Below, piece after piece: positions 16,005 to 25,093 of a stretch of DNA of 60,835 bases; positions within the stretch are counted from its first letter, which is position 1, and the number at the start of each line of letters is the position of its first letter. This DNA comes from Soonwooa sp. (GTDB lineage Bacteria; Bacteroidota; Bacteroidia; Flavobacteriales; Weeksellaceae). A program made the translations under genes and the position numbers. Location: assembly GCF_030151385.1 (NCBI RefSeq), contig NZ_JASLDS010000041.1, forward strand, positions 1 through 60,835. Direction: 5' to 3'. The notes beneath the pieces were generated by a model that saw nothing but the letters and a program-made list of their open reading frames with translations, made no database searches and had not been told where the DNA came from.

Positions 16005-16609
16005 TGATCTGCCGTGTTACCGAAACCATCTTGCTCGATAGTTGCGAAGTTAGCATTACCAATTTGAGTTTGGATAGCTTCATTAAGCATTCCTGTTTGA
16101 TTTACAAGAGCCATGTTTCCATTTCCTAATTGCCATTGGTCCGAAGAGTTAGCAATACCAGTTTGTACAGCAACAGCAATGTTAGAGTTACCATATTGCC
16201 ACTGAACATTCTGGTTTCCAAGACCCACTTGTTGTACACCAGCACCATTAGCATTTCCAATCTGAATTTGTGAACTTTCATTAGCTAGCCCTGTTTGTCT
16301 CACAATTGCTAAGTTAGAATTACCTAATTGTCCTGAATAACTATCATTAGCAAGACCTACTTGTACAACATCAATAGTGTTAGAGTTTCCATAACTTTCG
16401 GACTCGTTAGTGTTAGCAATTCCTGTTTGTTTAGTTGTTGCAATGTTAAGATTTCCTTCTTGCATAATAGAGTTGTCATTGACTGCGCCAACTTGATCTA
16501 CTTTTGCATAGTTACCGTTACCTAATTGTGTAGTAACATCATTGTTTGATTGAGCGAACGCAAAACTTGTTGCGAAAACTGCACATGCAGTTAAGATTAA
16601 CTTTTTCAT
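15974..16609 (-). CDS. Curlin-like repeat protein, C-terminally truncated
   Basis: Starts MKKLILTACAVFATSFAFAQ, a clear Sec signal. It then has about seven copies of a unit of roughly 22 residues built on GNxNxAxxxQTGxxNxxxQ (for example IGNANFATIEQDGFGNT), the pattern of CsgA/CsgB-type amyloid subunits whose Asn/Gln ladders stack into beta-helices. The repeats stop abruptly at QWQ, followed by the unrelated tail HRQFLSF. No csgE/F/G-type genes are adjacent. A minus-strand TATCTTTG at 16646-16639 is a good -7 box, 30 bases before the start. The sudden end inside a repeat, and the overlap with a headless gene, suggest a deletion junction near 16000. Confidence 0.8.
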   Translation of the reverse strand: MKKLILTACAVFATSFAFAQSNNDVTTQLGNGNYAKVDQVGAVNDNSIMQEGNLNIATTKQTGIANTNESESYGNSNTIDVVQVGLANDSYSGQLGNSNLAIVRQTGLANESSQIQIGNANGAGVQQVGLGNQNVQWQYGNSNIAVAVQTGIANSSDQWQLGNGNMALVNQTGMLNEAIQTQIGNANFATIEQDGFGNTADQWQHRQFLSF

Positions 16610-16966
16610 GATAAATTGTTTTTAATTGTTTAACAGTCCAAAGATATACCCATAGTCTTATGCTCGAAATCGCTTAATTATATGATTTTATTTAATAATC
16701 GTTTTCCGTTACCCCAACATATACCCTTTTCCGAGTATGGAAAACTCCAAATAATTGATTATATATAGGTTTCGACACTTCAAAAATTTACAATCTTTAC
16801 TGAAGCCTATTTATATTTTGTTACAAATTCTAAATTTTAAGCCAACCTAAGCAAGAAATCCAGATAAAATTTTTCATCAAATTGTCTTTTCTAGTAATTT
16901 TTAGCAAAAAAAGATTCAAAATTTTTCTAAAAAGCTTAATTATGTATTCTGGAATAATATCATAAA
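16610..16966. other. Divergent intergenic region between the curlin-like gene and pheA
   Basis: 357 bases. It holds the curlin-side -7 box (TATCTTTG on the minus strand, 16639-16646). Around 16700-16746 there is a GTTTTCC...GGAAAAC inverted repeat enclosing two TACCC copies, which could be an operator for the curlin-like gene. No open frame of note. Confidence 0.4.
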
Positions 16967-17818
16967 ATGAAAATAGCATTCTTGGGTCCCGAAGCCTCTT
17001 TTACACAACTCGCAACAACTCAACTTTTCCCAACAGAAACCAAAATTCCGCAAGCTAGTATCTTGGACTGCTTTAAAGCGGTTGAGAATAACGAAGTCGA
17101 CAAAGCTGTTGTACCATTAGAAAATTCGATTGAGGGAACAGTATCGATGACTTTGGATTATCTTTATAAAACGGAGGATATAAAAATTGAAGCAGAGGCG
17201 GTTATGCCAATTGCACATCATTTGATGGTTCACAAATTACATCAAAACAATTCTGATTTCGAAAAAATATATTCTCATCCACAAGCACTAGCCCAAAGCT
17301 TTCATTTCCTTGATAAACATTACAAGGATGTACCAAAACAAGATTTTTCATCAACCGCTGCAGCTGCAAAATATGTTTCCGAAAATCCAGAAAGAAAACT
17401 AGCTGCTGTTGCCAACCAGTTTGCTGCGAAGCTCTATAATTTAGAAATCATCCAACGCAACATTCATGATTTTGAACAAAACCACACGCGTTTTATCATT
17501 ATTTCAAAATCCAAAAATTCTTACAACAACTCGAGTTTAGAAAATATCGGACGTAAATCTGGACTCATCGTCAGCTTACCCGAAGATCATGCAGGAGGCC
17601 TCCACCAAGTTCTTTCAGTTTTTGCTTGGCGCAATATGAACCTTAGCAAAATAGAATCTCGAACTTTAAAAACTGGTCTTGGTAATTATTTTTTCTTTTT
17701 AAATGTTGTTGGCGAATGGCATCCAGTTCTGCACGAAAATGCGTTGGAAGAACTAACAGCCTTAGGTACAAAAGTTGATTTCCTTGGAAATTATAACGAA
17801 TATCTTTTGGAAAGTTGA
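16967..17818 (+). CDS. pheA: Prephenate dehydratase
   Basis: 283 residues. Converts prephenate to phenylpyruvate in phenylalanine synthesis. The catalytic domain starts MKIAFLGPEASFTQ, contains VVPLENSIEGTV and ends with the active-site block NHTRFIIIS, whose Thr is catalytic in the family. An ACT domain follows (about 195-275) with KIESRTLKTGLGNYFFF, the phenylalanine-binding 'ESRP-like' region, so feedback inhibition is expected. There is no chorismate mutase domain, so it is the monofunctional form. A small membrane-protein gene starts one base after its stop. Confidence 0.95.
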   Translation: MKIAFLGPEASFTQLATTQLFPTETKIPQASILDCFKAVENNEVDKAVVPLENSIEGTVSMTLDYLYKTEDIKIEAEAVMPIAHHLMVHKLHQNNSDFEKIYSHPQALAQSFHFLDKHYKDVPKQDFSSTAAAAKYVSENPERKLAAVANQFAAKLYNLEIIQRNIHDFEQNHTRFIIISKSKNSYNNSSLENIGRKSGLIVSLPEDHAGGLHQVLSVFAWRNMNLSKIESRTLKTGLGNYFFFLNVVGEWHPVLHENALEELTALGTKVDFLGNYNEYLLES

Positions 17819-17819
17819 T

Positions 17820-18224
17820 ATGGCGTATATTCTCAAAATATGGTTTTCTTCTTTGTTACTAGGCGCAATTACGTTCTTCATCTTTAGTCTAAATCAATTT
17901 GAAAATCCAAAATCTCCAGATGTTGAAGATATTATTAAAACTATATTCATTACGATGTTTTTGGAAGTTCTATTTTCTTTACTTCCAATTATTTTAGCAA
18001 CTATCACGTATTATTTTTTGCACAAAAAAACATCTGAAGCAAACCTAAAAACCATATTTAGCATTGGATTAGCAATCACTGTGTCACTAAACTTCTTTCT
18101 GATTGCCCAAGATTCCTTATATTTTTCGAGTTCGAATATGTCGTTTTTATTTTTTTGCTTTTGTATTTCCTTGATTGCTATGATTTGGATTTTCAAAATA
18201 GAGAAGCAAGAAACTCAAAATTGA
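17820..18224 (+). CDS. Four-helix membrane protein of unknown function
   Basis: 134 residues from the ATG at 17820, one base after the pheA stop (TGA-T-ATG), which argues for translational coupling. The longer frame from 17775 overlaps pheA and adds nothing. Four hydrophobic segments fill most of the protein (near residues 5-22, 43-65, 78-97, 102-120), with a short polar C-terminus. I do not recognise the family. Its position after pheA is probably just operon convenience. Confidence 0.7.
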   Translation: MAYILKIWFSSLLLGAITFFIFSLNQFENPKSPDVEDIIKTIFITMFLEVLFSLLPIILATITYYFLHKKTSEANLKTIFSIGLAITVSLNFFLIAQDSLYFSSSNMSFLFFCFCISLIAMIWIFKIEKQETQN

Positions 18225-18252
18225 TTTTATAAATTCTAAAATGATATATTTG
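18221..18252 (+). promoter_or_regulatory. Promoter of the DUF2339 gene
   Basis: TTG at 18221-18223, a 21-base spacer and TATATTTG at 18245-18252. The predicted start of transcription, near 18259, is about 10 bases before the ATG at 18269, so the gene need not depend on pheA. Confidence 0.7.
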
Positions 18253-18268
18253 GTTAATATTTCTAAAT

Positions 18269-20527
18269 ATGGATTTTCCACTTATATTATTTTTCATCAT
18301 CATTTTAATTTGGATTTACTATCATTTCAATGCTAGGATAAAATCTTTGGAAGACGAAATTTCTATTTTAAAAGGTCAAAAAAAGGACGTTGAACCAGCA
18401 CCACGAGCAGTATCAACACCAATCAATAATGCGCCAATAACGGAAGAACCAAAAATTCCGCAAAAACCACAAGAACCTGAAGTTGTTATAAGACCAGAAG
18501 TCCCAAAACCTAGTATTCCTATAATCACGCCACCAAGAGAACCAAATCCTATAGAAGAAAAAATAGGACAGCTAACGGCGTTCTTGAAGCAAAATGCGTT
18601 GAGTGTTATTGGGATTTTTACTTTGGTTCTTGGTATTGGTTATTTTGTTAAATATGCCATCGACCGAAATTGGATTGGCGAAACTGGTCGTGTTGCCATC
18701 GGGCTCGTTACAGGTGGAATCCTCCTTGGTATGGGGCATTGGCTTAGAAAAAATTATTCAATTTTCGGGTCAATTATTACGGGCGGTGGTGTTAGCGTTT
18801 TCTATTTGACTATTACCATTGCTTTCCAAGAATATGCTTTGTTTTCACAAAATGTCGCCTTTGCAATTTTAGCTAGTATAACATTAACATCGGTCATACT
18901 TGCGCTGTTTTACAAAAGCGAAGTTCTTAATATCGTTGCGTTAATTGGCGGTTTCTTATCACCCTTAATGGTTAGCACTGGCGAAAGTAATTTTGTTTTC
19001 TTATTTACTTATTTAAGTATTTTAAATATCGGAATGCTGGTAATATCATTCCTAAAAAACTGGAAAAGTATCGGTTGGCTCGCTTTTGCGTTTACCTCTA
19101 TCTATTTTGCAAGTTGGTTGATTGAGGAAAACTCGATAAATGCTTTATATTTCATCATTTTATCTTACATTATTTTCTATGCATTTGCTTTAGAATCCTA
19201 TTTCAAAACCAAAAAAATTAGCATGCCCGACATCCTAATGTTGGTTCTGATCAATATTTTTGCAGTGAGTGCTGGCATCTATATTCTTTGGTCGCTTCAG
19301 TATTCTGGTTATAGTTTGCTACCAATAGGTTTTGCGATTATTAATGCATTACTTTTATTTAGAGATAAAAAAATTCAAAATAATGATTTAAACTTTTCAG
19401 TATTTACAGCGATAGCCATTAGCTTGACAACAATCGCGATTGCTTTGGAGTTAGAAACTTATTTTATCACAATAATTTGGGCTGTAGAAGCAAGTTTGTT
19501 TTTATTTATTTGGAAAAGAACAAGCTATAAAATTTTCAAACAATGTTTTAATATTTTGTTTCCGTTTTTGATTATTGCGCAAATGTACACCTGGACCAAT
19601 TATTTTGGAAATCAACATCTAGCCGTTGTTTTTAATCCAATCTTTATAACAAGTTTGGTTGTTATTGCTTCTTTGTTGTTTAATCTTTTCTATATTAAAA
19701 ATCTTCACGATAACGAAAAAGAAAACAGCAGCTTCGAGTATGTCAAATTCTTTGCAGCGCTAAGCTATTTGGTAATTTATCTATCTATTTGTTTTGAAAT
19801 TGGCTATCATATTCAGCATCAATCCAATGTTTTTGTCATCAGTATTCTTTTATTATTTAGCATGTTCTACGTCTTGGGAATATTATTATTGAGACAAAAA
19901 CTAAATCTTCAAAACGCATTTATCAACGCATTGGTAATTTTGGTTTTTGTATTATCCATTATACATGTAACGGCGGCTGATATTAGCTATAGTATTTTTT
20001 CAAAAGAGGTTAGCAAAAGTTTTTACTTTGTTTATTTACTGTATTTAATTCCTGTTTTAGTTTGTCTTTTCAAGATTGTTCCGCGCAGTAATTTCTTGAA
20101 AGAAAAACTTGCTTATTGGGGCATTGGTTTTGTCCTTTTTTATTTGTTAAGTTTCGAAATCTATAATTTGTATTTGATGTTAAAACTACATCATTATCGA
20201 GATTATGATCACCTGCAAAATCATTTCGTGATCCTGTATCTACCAATTATTTGGACAATAATTGCAGCGAGCTTTATTTATTATGGCTTACAAAAATCAA
20301 AACCAGAAATCAATAAAGTTGGCTTTGTTTTAATAGGAATTACAATTGCGAAACTATATTTGTACGATGTTTGGCAACTGGATAATGTATCAAGAATTAT
20401 CGCATTTATCTTGCTTGGCGTTTTATTATTGTTAAGTTCTTTCTTGTTTCAAAGGCTTAAAAAAATCATTTCAAAAATGGTTGAGACTAAAACTGAGAAT
20501 GATAAAACAAACCAAATTCAAGAATAA
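18269..20527 (+). CDS. DUF2339 multi-pass membrane protein
   Basis: 752 residues. An N-terminal helix is followed by a short coiled segment and a Pro-rich linker (about 45-95). The domain start IGQLTAFLKQNALSVIGIFTLVLGIGYFVKYAI, then WIGETGRVAIGLVTGGILLGMGHWL, is the DUF2339 signature. More than 20 hydrophobic segments fill the remainder. The family is common in bacteria and resembles large permease or flippase-like proteins, but no function is established that I know of. It has its own promoter and is followed by a convergent rarA. Confidence 0.9.
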   Translation: MDFPLILFFIIILIWIYYHFNARIKSLEDEISILKGQKKDVEPAPRAVSTPINNAPITEEPKIPQKPQEPEVVIRPEVPKPSIPIITPPREPNPIEEKIGQLTAFLKQNALSVIGIFTLVLGIGYFVKYAIDRNWIGETGRVAIGLVTGGILLGMGHWLRKNYSIFGSIITGGGVSVFYLTITIAFQEYALFSQNVAFAILASITLTSVILALFYKSEVLNIVALIGGFLSPLMVSTGESNFVFLFTYLSILNIGMLVISFLKNWKSIGWLAFAFTSIYFASWLIEENSINALYFIILSYIIFYAFALESYFKTKKISMPDILMLVLINIFAVSAGIYILWSLQYSGYSLLPIGFAIINALLLFRDKKIQNNDLNFSVFTAIAISLTTIAIALELETYFITIIWAVEASLFLFIWKRTSYKIFKQCFNILFPFLIIAQMYTWTNYFGNQHLAVVFNPIFITSLVVIASLLFNLFYIKNLHDNEKENSSFEYVKFFAALSYLVIYLSICFEIGYHIQHQSNVFVISILLLFSMFYVLGILLLRQKLNLQNAFINALVILVFVLSIIHVTAADISYSIFSKEVSKSFYFVYLLYLIPVLVCLFKIVPRSNFLKEKLAYWGIGFVLFYLLSFEIYNLYLMLKLHHYRDYDHLQNHFVILYLPIIWTIIAASFIYYGLQKSKPEINKVGFVLIGITIAKLYLYDVWQLDNVSRIIAFILLGVLLLLSSFLFQRLKKIISKMVETKTENDKTNQIQE

Positions 20528-20551
20528 CATATGATTTAGTTTAAAAACAAA

Positions 20552-20602
20552 AAACGCTTCATTTATAAGTAAAACTTTAATACTACTATAAATGAAGCGT
20601 TT
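20552..20602 (-). terminator. Long hairpin terminator between DUF2339 and rarA
   Basis: A perfect 16-bp stem (AAACGCTTCATTTATA with its complement at 20587-20602) around a 19-nt loop. On the minus strand a run of six T follows, so it ends the rarA transcript. On the plus strand only TTT follows. Confidence 0.8.
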
Positions 20603-20654
20603 AACTATGTTTAAGAAAATTAACTGGTCGCTCCTACGGAGTTTTCAAAAAAAA

Positions 20655-21935
20655 CTATTCATAACGACTTCCCCACTTTTTATTGAGTTGGTCTTTAATT
20701 TTTTGTTCAGTAGAATTTTGCCCAGGCTGGTAGAATTGCAATCCCGAAATATCTTCTGGTAAAAACTCTTGATCCACAAAATTACCTTTGTGCGAATGCG
20801 CATATTGATAATCTTTGCCGTAATTCATATCTTTCATCAGCTTGGTTGGAGCATTTCTGAGATGTAAAGGAACTGGCAAATTCCCAGTCTGCTTAACCAA
20901 AGCCATCGCTTCGTTAATCGCCATATAAGCCGAATTACTTTTGGGAGAAACCGCCAGATAAATCGCTGTTTCGCTGAGGATAATTCGCGCCTCAGGATTT
21001 CCAATCACGTTAATCGCTTGGAAACAATTATTCGCCACCACCAAGGCATTAGGATTCGCAAGACCAATATCTTCTGATGCCAAAATCACCAATCGACGTG
21101 CTATAAATTTGATATCTTCACCGCCAACCAACATCCTTGCAAGCCAATAAACAGCAGCATTTGGATCGCTTCCACGGATGGACTTTATGAAAGCCGAAAT
21201 AATGTCGTAATGTTGTTCACCATTTTTGTCATAAAGCGCCATGTTTTCTTGTAAAACAGACAAAACCTCATCATTGGTGATATGTGTAATTTTTGAGTTT
21301 TTAAACTGATTAAGCACCAACTCAATCGAGTTAATCAATTTGCGTGCATCACCACCAGAATATTGGATAAAAGCTGCTTTATCATCGAGGACAAATTCGG
21401 TTTTATTGAGTTCATTATATTTCTGAAGACTTGTGTCTGCCAACTCTTCTAACTTTTCAAAAGTCAAAGCTTTAAGAACATAAACTTGGCTTCGTGATAA
21501 AAGTGCAGAGACAACCTCAAAACTAGGATTCTCTGTTGTGGCACCAATCAAGACAATCCAACCTTTTTCGACAGCATGTAACAAGGAGTCTTGTTGAGAT
21601 TTATTAAATCGGTGAATCTCATCAATGAACAATATCGGCGACTTTCCCGAAAACAAATTTTGCTTTTTTGCATCTTCAATAACATCGCGTACATCTTTAA
21701 CACCAGAAGTAACCGCACTTAGCTTGTAGAATTTTCGTTTTGACTGTTCCGAAATAATTTCAGCCAAAGTCGTTTTTCCCGTTCCCGGAGGTCCCCAAAA
21801 AATAAGAGAATTAATTGTGTCATTCTGCAACATACGACGAATAGGACCTTGCGCTCCCGTCAAATGTTCTTGACCAACTACTTCATCCAAAGTTTTAGGA
21901 CGTAAAATCTCTGCTAAAGGCGAATTGTTATTCAT
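20655..21935 (-). CDS. rarA: Replication-associated recombination protein RarA (MgsA)
   Basis: 426 residues of the clamp-loader-like AAA+ ATPase family that acts at stalled replication forks. Walker A is FWGPPGTGKTTL (near 47-58), Walker B ILFIDEIHRFNKSQQDSLL, and sensor GATTENPSFEV. The C-terminal half has the RarA tetramerisation region (SIRGSDPNAAVYWLARML, EDIGLANPNAL). A minus-strand TAATTTTG at 21947-21940 suggests a nearly leaderless transcript. The C-terminus is normal in length. Confidence 0.95.
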   Translation of the reverse strand: MNNNSPLAEILRPKTLDEVVGQEHLTGAQGPIRRMLQNDTINSLIFWGPPGTGKTTLAEIISEQSKRKFYKLSAVTSGVKDVRDVIEDAKKQNLFSGKSPILFIDEIHRFNKSQQDSLLHAVEKGWIVLIGATTENPSFEVVSALLSRSQVYVLKALTFEKLEELADTSLQKYNELNKTEFVLDDKAAFIQYSGGDARKLINSIELVLNQFKNSKITHITNDEVLSVLQENMALYDKNGEQHYDIISAFIKSIRGSDPNAAVYWLARMLVGGEDIKFIARRLVILASEDIGLANPNALVVANNCFQAINVIGNPEARIILSETAIYLAVSPKSNSAYMAINEAMALVKQTGNLPVPLHLRNAPTKLMKDMNYGKDYQYAHSHKGNFVDQEFLPEDISGLQFYQPGQNSTEQKIKDQLNKKWGSRYE

Positions 21936-22276
21936 ATTTCAAAATTACGAAATACTAATATCTTGTCTAAAAATTTTGATGAAACTTTTCTAATCTTACT
22001 TCAAAACACTCTCAACTAAAATTTAGACAAATTCTAAAGAACAAAAAATTTTAATCAAAATACTATGCAAAGAATATAATCGAAACATTGCTTAAAAAAA
22101 CTAAAAAAAGTATTCGCAAAAAAACATGAAACAGTTTTGATATAATTTAAAAATAATTCCATACAAAAACACTATCATCAAATATTTAATACTAAAAATA
22201 AAAATACGATAAAATAATTATTACTTTTATATTAAGTATGTAACCGAATTTACAAGCCATTTTAAAACTAAAACCT
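21936..22276. other. AT-rich intergenic region
   Basis: 341 bases between the divergent rarA and the C1q-like gene. Very A/T-rich. Apart from the rarA -7 box and a near-match TACTTTTA around 22222, I see no repeats, hairpins or plausible frames. Confidence 0.4.
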
Positions 22277-22972
22277 ATGAAAACAAAACTTTATTTTTTA
22301 GGAGTATTATTTAGTCTTAGCTTGAACGCACAAGTTGGTATTAATACACCCACACCGCAAGCAACGCTGCATGTCAATGGAAATTTAAAAGTAAACTCGA
22401 TTCCCGAAACCAATAATTTGACAAATTTTAAAATTCTAACTATTAACGAAACAACCTCCGAATTTAGCAAATGCAACGCTTCCCTACTTCTATCTGGAAA
22501 CACTGCTTCTAATATTACGAAAGTCGTATCCTCTGGCGGAACCATACTTAGCGGAAATCTGTTTACAGGTTGGGATCGTCTTAGCTTTACTAAAGATGCC
22601 AATTTTGAAAATAATTTTGACGAAACAACTTCGACCTTTAAAGTTCCTGCTTCGGGTGTTTATGAAATTAGTTTCAAATACCGATATGGCACAGGCATCC
22701 AATTGTCAACACTTAATTTCGGTGGAACACCAAGAATTGGAATTCTAAAACATAAAACATCAGGCGGCTATACAGAAATTGCTAAAAAGGAATTCAGTGG
22801 TGCTACATTACCTTTGGTACTCAGCATTTTGATAAGTGATACCGAAATTAATACCGTGCAAAGATTAGCCAAAGACGATGTCCTATCTTTCGAATATAAC
22901 AAAGGTGGGATTTCGATAAATTTATTAAGCAACTATACATCAGAAATATTAATCTATAAAATCTCTGATTAA
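22277..22972 (+). CDS. Secreted protein with C1q/TNF-like C-terminal domain
   Basis: 231 residues. The signal MKTKLYFLGVLFSLSLNAQ is followed at once by VGINTPTPQATLHVNGNL, the opening of flavobacterial tail-fibre-like or adhesin proteins. From about residue 90 (WDRLSFTKDANFENNFDE, then VPASGVYEISFKYRYG and VQRLAKDDVLSFEY) the strand pattern is that of a C1q-like jelly roll, a trimer-forming surface domain. It is probably displayed or released. It stands alone, nearly touching the convergent polyprenyl synthase (9 bases between stops, with no hairpin). Confidence 0.75.
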   Translation: MKTKLYFLGVLFSLSLNAQVGINTPTPQATLHVNGNLKVNSIPETNNLTNFKILTINETTSEFSKCNASLLLSGNTASNITKVVSSGGTILSGNLFTGWDRLSFTKDANFENNFDETTSTFKVPASGVYEISFKYRYGTGIQLSTLNFGGTPRIGILKHKTSGGYTEIAKKEFSGATLPLVLSILISDTEINTVQRLAKDDVLSFEYNKGGISINLLSNYTSEILIYKISD

Positions 22973-22981
22973 AAAGAAGTT

Positions 22982-23959
22982 TTAAAGCTTTCTGCTAATC
23001 ACATAATCCAGCATTAACTGCAAAGATTTTTTGGCTTCAGAATCAGGAAACTCCGAAAGAATGTCCAAAGCTTTTTGCTGATAATCTTTCATGACTTTGA
23101 TAGCGTAATCCATTCCGCCAGAAGTTTTAACATATTCCACCAACTCTCTAACCTTTTTAGGATCGTTGTTGTAACGCTTTATCGTGTTAAAATACTTTTT
23201 GTAATTCTCAGGCGTCGAAGTTTTAAGCGCATGAATTAAAGGCAAAGTCATCTTTTGCTCTTTAATATCGATGCCTACAGGCTTTCCAATAATGTTACTG
23301 CTGGTATAATCGAACAAATCATCTTTAATCTGAAACGCCATCCCAGTATAAGTTCCGAAGTCTTTCATTTTCTTTGCAAGAACTTCGTCGGCATCATTGG
23401 ATAAAACACCAACTTCGCAACAAGCAGCAATTAAAGTAGCCGTTTTTTGACGGATAATCTCATAATAGACATCTTCGGTAATATCGAGTTTTCTTGCTTT
23501 TTCTAATTGCAACAACTCTCCTTCTGCCATCTCACGAATTGTACGAGAAATAACCGAAAGCAAGTCAAAATCTTTATTATCTGTAGAAAGCAAAACCGAT
23601 TTTGACAACAAATAATCGCCTACAAGAACAGCGATTTTATTCTTCCAAAGCGCATTAATTGAGAAGAAATTCCTTCTTTTAAAACTCTCATCCACAACAT
23701 CATCGTGTACCAAAGTCGCCGTGTGAATCAACTCAATCATCGATGCTCCACGATAGGTTTTCTCATTAACGTCACCAACTAATTTTGCACAAAGAAAAAC
23801 AAACATCGGACGCATCTGTTTCCCCTTCGTTGTCACGATAAAACGAGTCACTTTATCCAACAAAGACACGTTACTCTTCATCGATTCATAAAACTTTGTT
23901 TCAAAAAGTTTCATCTCGTTACTTATCGGACGTTTGATTTCTTCTACAATATTAGCCAA
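22982..23959 (-). CDS. Polyprenyl (long-chain) diphosphate synthase
   Basis: 325 residues. First aspartate-rich motif DDVVD at 86-90, in LVHDDVVDESFKRR; second motif QIKDDLFDYT (Asp213, 214, 217). KGKQMRP near residue 46 binds diphosphate. This is the trans-prenyltransferase family that adds isopentenyl units to an allylic primer; in this phylum it usually makes the menaquinone side chain. The residues before DDVVD are small (HTATLV), fitting long products. A minus-strand TATCTTTG at 23990-23983 lies 24 bases before the start. Confidence 0.93.
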   Translation of the reverse strand: MANIVEEIKRPISNEMKLFETKFYESMKSNVSLLDKVTRFIVTTKGKQMRPMFVFLCAKLVGDVNEKTYRGASMIELIHTATLVHDDVVDESFKRRNFFSINALWKNKIAVLVGDYLLSKSVLLSTDNKDFDLLSVISRTIREMAEGELLQLEKARKLDITEDVYYEIIRQKTATLIAACCEVGVLSNDADEVLAKKMKDFGTYTGMAFQIKDDLFDYTSSNIIGKPVGIDIKEQKMTLPLIHALKTSTPENYKKYFNTIKRYNNDPKKVRELVEYVKTSGGMDYAIKVMKDYQQKALDILSEFPDSEAKKSLQLMLDYVISRKL

Positions 23960-24019
23960 AGCAAGAATTATTATGTAATACGCAAAGATAATTTTTTCTT
24001 TGCGAGAAACGAAATTTCG

Positions 24020-24895
24020 TTATTTTAATTTTTCAATTGGAATAAAATACAATCGCGGCTTCACAGTTCCTAATGGTGTACGGAAAAGCTCGCTCGAGAG
24101 ATAGATTCCTTCGCTATTAACAGCAATCCCTTCTATCTGGCCAACCGACAATGCACTTCCAAGATGGTACTTTTTTCCTTTTTTAGAAAAGAAAAAGCCA
24201 TCTTCCGTTTCTTCGAAAACCATTAGATAGACTTGCGTCATCTTCGTATAGCCAACCAAATAAAGCTTTTTATCAAAATAAGCTGCATCTGTCACAGCAA
24301 ATCCTGTCTCGTAAGATTCTATCTTTTTTGCGGGTTGCTGCTCAAAAACATTGGGATCAACTTCATAGCGTGTAACCGCTTTACTCACCCATTCTTTTGT
24401 AAAAACCTGAAGTTTATCCTTATAAAAAATCATTGCCTCACCATCGAAATCGGTATTTAGATTTTTGGAAGTGAAATCTTTTTGTTCAGGATAAAAAAAG
24501 CTAATAACTTTTGTGGAATCAACTTGGAATTGCTCTCCAGAAAAAGGAATTTTATACATTTTTAAATCCTTTCTCGTTCCATCATTATTTCCAAAATCAC
24601 CAACATAGAAATTGGTAGAATCTTTGGCAACTGCTTCCCAATCGCGATTGTGTAATTGCGTTTTGATGACTTTAGAAATTTTGCCATCTTTTGGATTCAA
24701 TAAAAATAAATCGCCAGCATTGCCACTATCATTAAAACTGATAAGCTGATCACCAATAAAATCTAAACCAGAACTCTCTCTTAATGAGTCCGAAAGATCA
24801 GCGACTTTGTAGTTTTTAATTTTAAAAATCTCTGATTGTTGGGCAAATCCGAGATTCACACAAAAAACAAAGATTAATAAAATTTTTATTTTCAT
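24020..24895 (-). CDS. Secreted beta-propeller-like protein of unknown function
   Basis: 291 residues. Signal MKIKILLIFVFCVNLGFAQ, then repeated strand-turn units such as LRESSGLDFIGDQLISFNDSGNAGDLFLL, RDWEAVAKDSTNFYVGDFGNN, DFDGEAMIFYKDKLQVFTKEW and QIEGIAVNSEGIYLSSE. The 'SSGLDF...NDSGN...WEAVA...DFGNN' pattern is seen in SdiA-regulated/esterase-like phytase propellers, proteins that often lack a known substrate. It probably works in the periplasm or outside. An 18-bp perfect palindrome lies upstream at 25004-25021. Confidence 0.7.
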   Translation of the reverse strand: MKIKILLIFVFCVNLGFAQQSEIFKIKNYKVADLSDSLRESSGLDFIGDQLISFNDSGNAGDLFLLNPKDGKISKVIKTQLHNRDWEAVAKDSTNFYVGDFGNNDGTRKDLKMYKIPFSGEQFQVDSTKVISFFYPEQKDFTSKNLNTDFDGEAMIFYKDKLQVFTKEWVSKAVTRYEVDPNVFEQQPAKKIESYETGFAVTDAAYFDKKLYLVGYTKMTQVYLMVFEETEDGFFFSKKGKKYHLGSALSVGQIEGIAVNSEGIYLSSELFRTPLGTVKPRLYFIPIEKLK

Positions 24896-25003
24896 AAAAG
24901 TCTAGAGTCTATTAAAAATTTTACCGATTTTTTTTAAAAGTATTCACTCCTTCTTTGCTAAATTTTCGTGCCTCTTTGAGCCCATTTTCCACTTCATATT
25001 TTT

Positions 25004-25021
25004 GATTTATCGCGATAAATC
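25004..25021. promoter_or_regulatory. 18-bp perfect palindrome, possible operator
   Basis: GATTTATCGCGATAAATC reads the same on both strands. It sits inside a wider imperfect palindrome bounded by CTTCAT and ATGAAG (about 43 bp). It lies 109 bases upstream of the propeller gene and 73 past the desaturase-like gene. It lacks a T-tract on either side, so a terminator role is unlikely. Confidence 0.4.
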
Positions 25022-25093
25022 TTCAAACATGAAGCAAAAAATCCATCTCAAATAATCTATGAAAATTTTTAGCAATAAAATCTAAACAGACTC

